From the NCBI GenBank assembly GCA_963742725.1, contig CAVUMX010000001.1, forward strand, positions 310,001 through 374,000: a stretch of 64,000 nt of DNA, read 5' to 3'. Positions 63,944-64,000 of the stretch are shown here, piece after piece. This DNA comes from CAVVAL01 sp963742725 (lineage in GTDB: Bacteria; Actinomycetota; Actinomycetes; Mycobacteriales; Cryptosporangiaceae). The notes under the pieces are model-generated. The model was not told where the DNA came from. It saw nothing but the letters and a program-made list of their open reading frames with translations, and did not search any database. A program made the position numbers and the translations under genes. Every line of letters starts with the position of its first letter. Positions within the stretch are counted from its first letter, which is position 1.

Positions 63944-64000
63944 ATGACCGGTATGAGCGACTACACCGGAGCCGTCACCCCGCACGGGCCCGCGCAGACC
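63944..64000 (+). CDS. Start of a probable MBL-fold metallo-hydrolase gene, truncated by window end
   Basis: Nineteen codons are visible: MTGMSDYTGAVTPHGPAQT. The Y-x-G-x-V-T-x-x-G-P-A pattern matches the N-terminus of an actinobacterial MBL-fold family that is often found beside uvrA. ATG 63944 or 63953. Call rests on this short segment and position only. Confidence 0.5.
   Translation, partial: MTGMSDYTGAVTPHGPAQT

Overview
The window is dense, very GC-rich chromosome (short intergenic gaps, many GTG starts, many ATGA/GTGA stop-start overlaps) from an actinobacterium. Markers are whiA in the uvrC-rapZ-yvcK-whiA-gap-pgk-tpiA block, the actinobacterial-type heme genes hemQ/hemG/hemE, DUF3000 and DUF4349 proteins, a SigE-family sigma factor, and LigC plus a stand-alone LigD-type polymerase domain. 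A member of the Streptosporangiales or a relative would fit, but the genus is inference. I saw no rRNA, tRNA, CRISPR array, prophage or insertion sequence.

Layout. 0-3.8 kb: branched-chain 2-oxoacid dehydrogenase genes (E1 alpha, E1 beta, truncated E2) divergent from an Lrp/AsnC regulator. 3.8-9.1 kb: a RibD-type reductase, LigC, a secreted alpha/beta hydrolase, a phosphoribosyltransferase and the LigD-type polymerase. 9.2-17.5 kb: a cyclopropane-fatty-acid-synthase-type methyltransferase, a large secreted nuclease, a VapBC pair back to back with msrB, a SigE-family sigma factor with a membrane beta-propeller partner, a kinase-like phosphotransferase and a small secreted protein. 17.6-21.9 kb: hemQ-hemG and hemE with a DUF4349 lipoprotein between. 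22-24.6 kb: DUF3000, a proline-rich coiled-coil membrane protein and an HtrA-like protease of similar architecture. 24.7-30.8 kb: RNase D, the beta-oxidation pair fadA-fadB, an RHH-Doc toxin-antitoxin pair and a frameshifted M23 lipoprotein.

30.8-36.3 kb: a TctABC tricarboxylate transporter divergent from a CitA/CitB-type two-component system. 36.3-45.3 kb: thiamine pyrophosphokinase, tpiA, pgk, gap, whiA, yvcK, rapZ and uvrC on one strand. 45.4-51.2 kb: a multi-pass membrane protein, a protein holding only the SecD P1 head domain, an RHH-PIN pair, a VOC protein, a LysR regulator, and a reductase overlapping a cysteine-dioxygenase-like gene. 51.2-56.7 kb: an ABC export operon (lipoprotein, adaptor with peptidoglycan-binding domain, ATPase, permease) divergent from an OmpR-type regulator and a histidine kinase whose reading frame is broken. 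56.7-64 kb: a Rieske lipoprotein, uvrA, a DMT transporter, a cysteine-free HesB-like protein, a secreted GH3 glycosidase with a clear promoter, and the start of a probable MBL-fold hydrolase gene.

Most interesting: a thiamine pyrophosphokinase gene that can apparently only start at CTG, in a CTGA overlap with tpiA; a 26-codon mini-ORF joining rapZ to yvcK through GTGA overlaps at both ends and holding a UUCG-loop hairpin; two frameshifted membrane or lipoprotein genes; a VapC lacking a conserved PIN aspartate; candidate operators at three toxin-antitoxin loci; and two-part systems worth testing (protease plus coiled-coil partner, SecD head plus membrane protein, lipoprotein plus ABC exporter plus split kinase).
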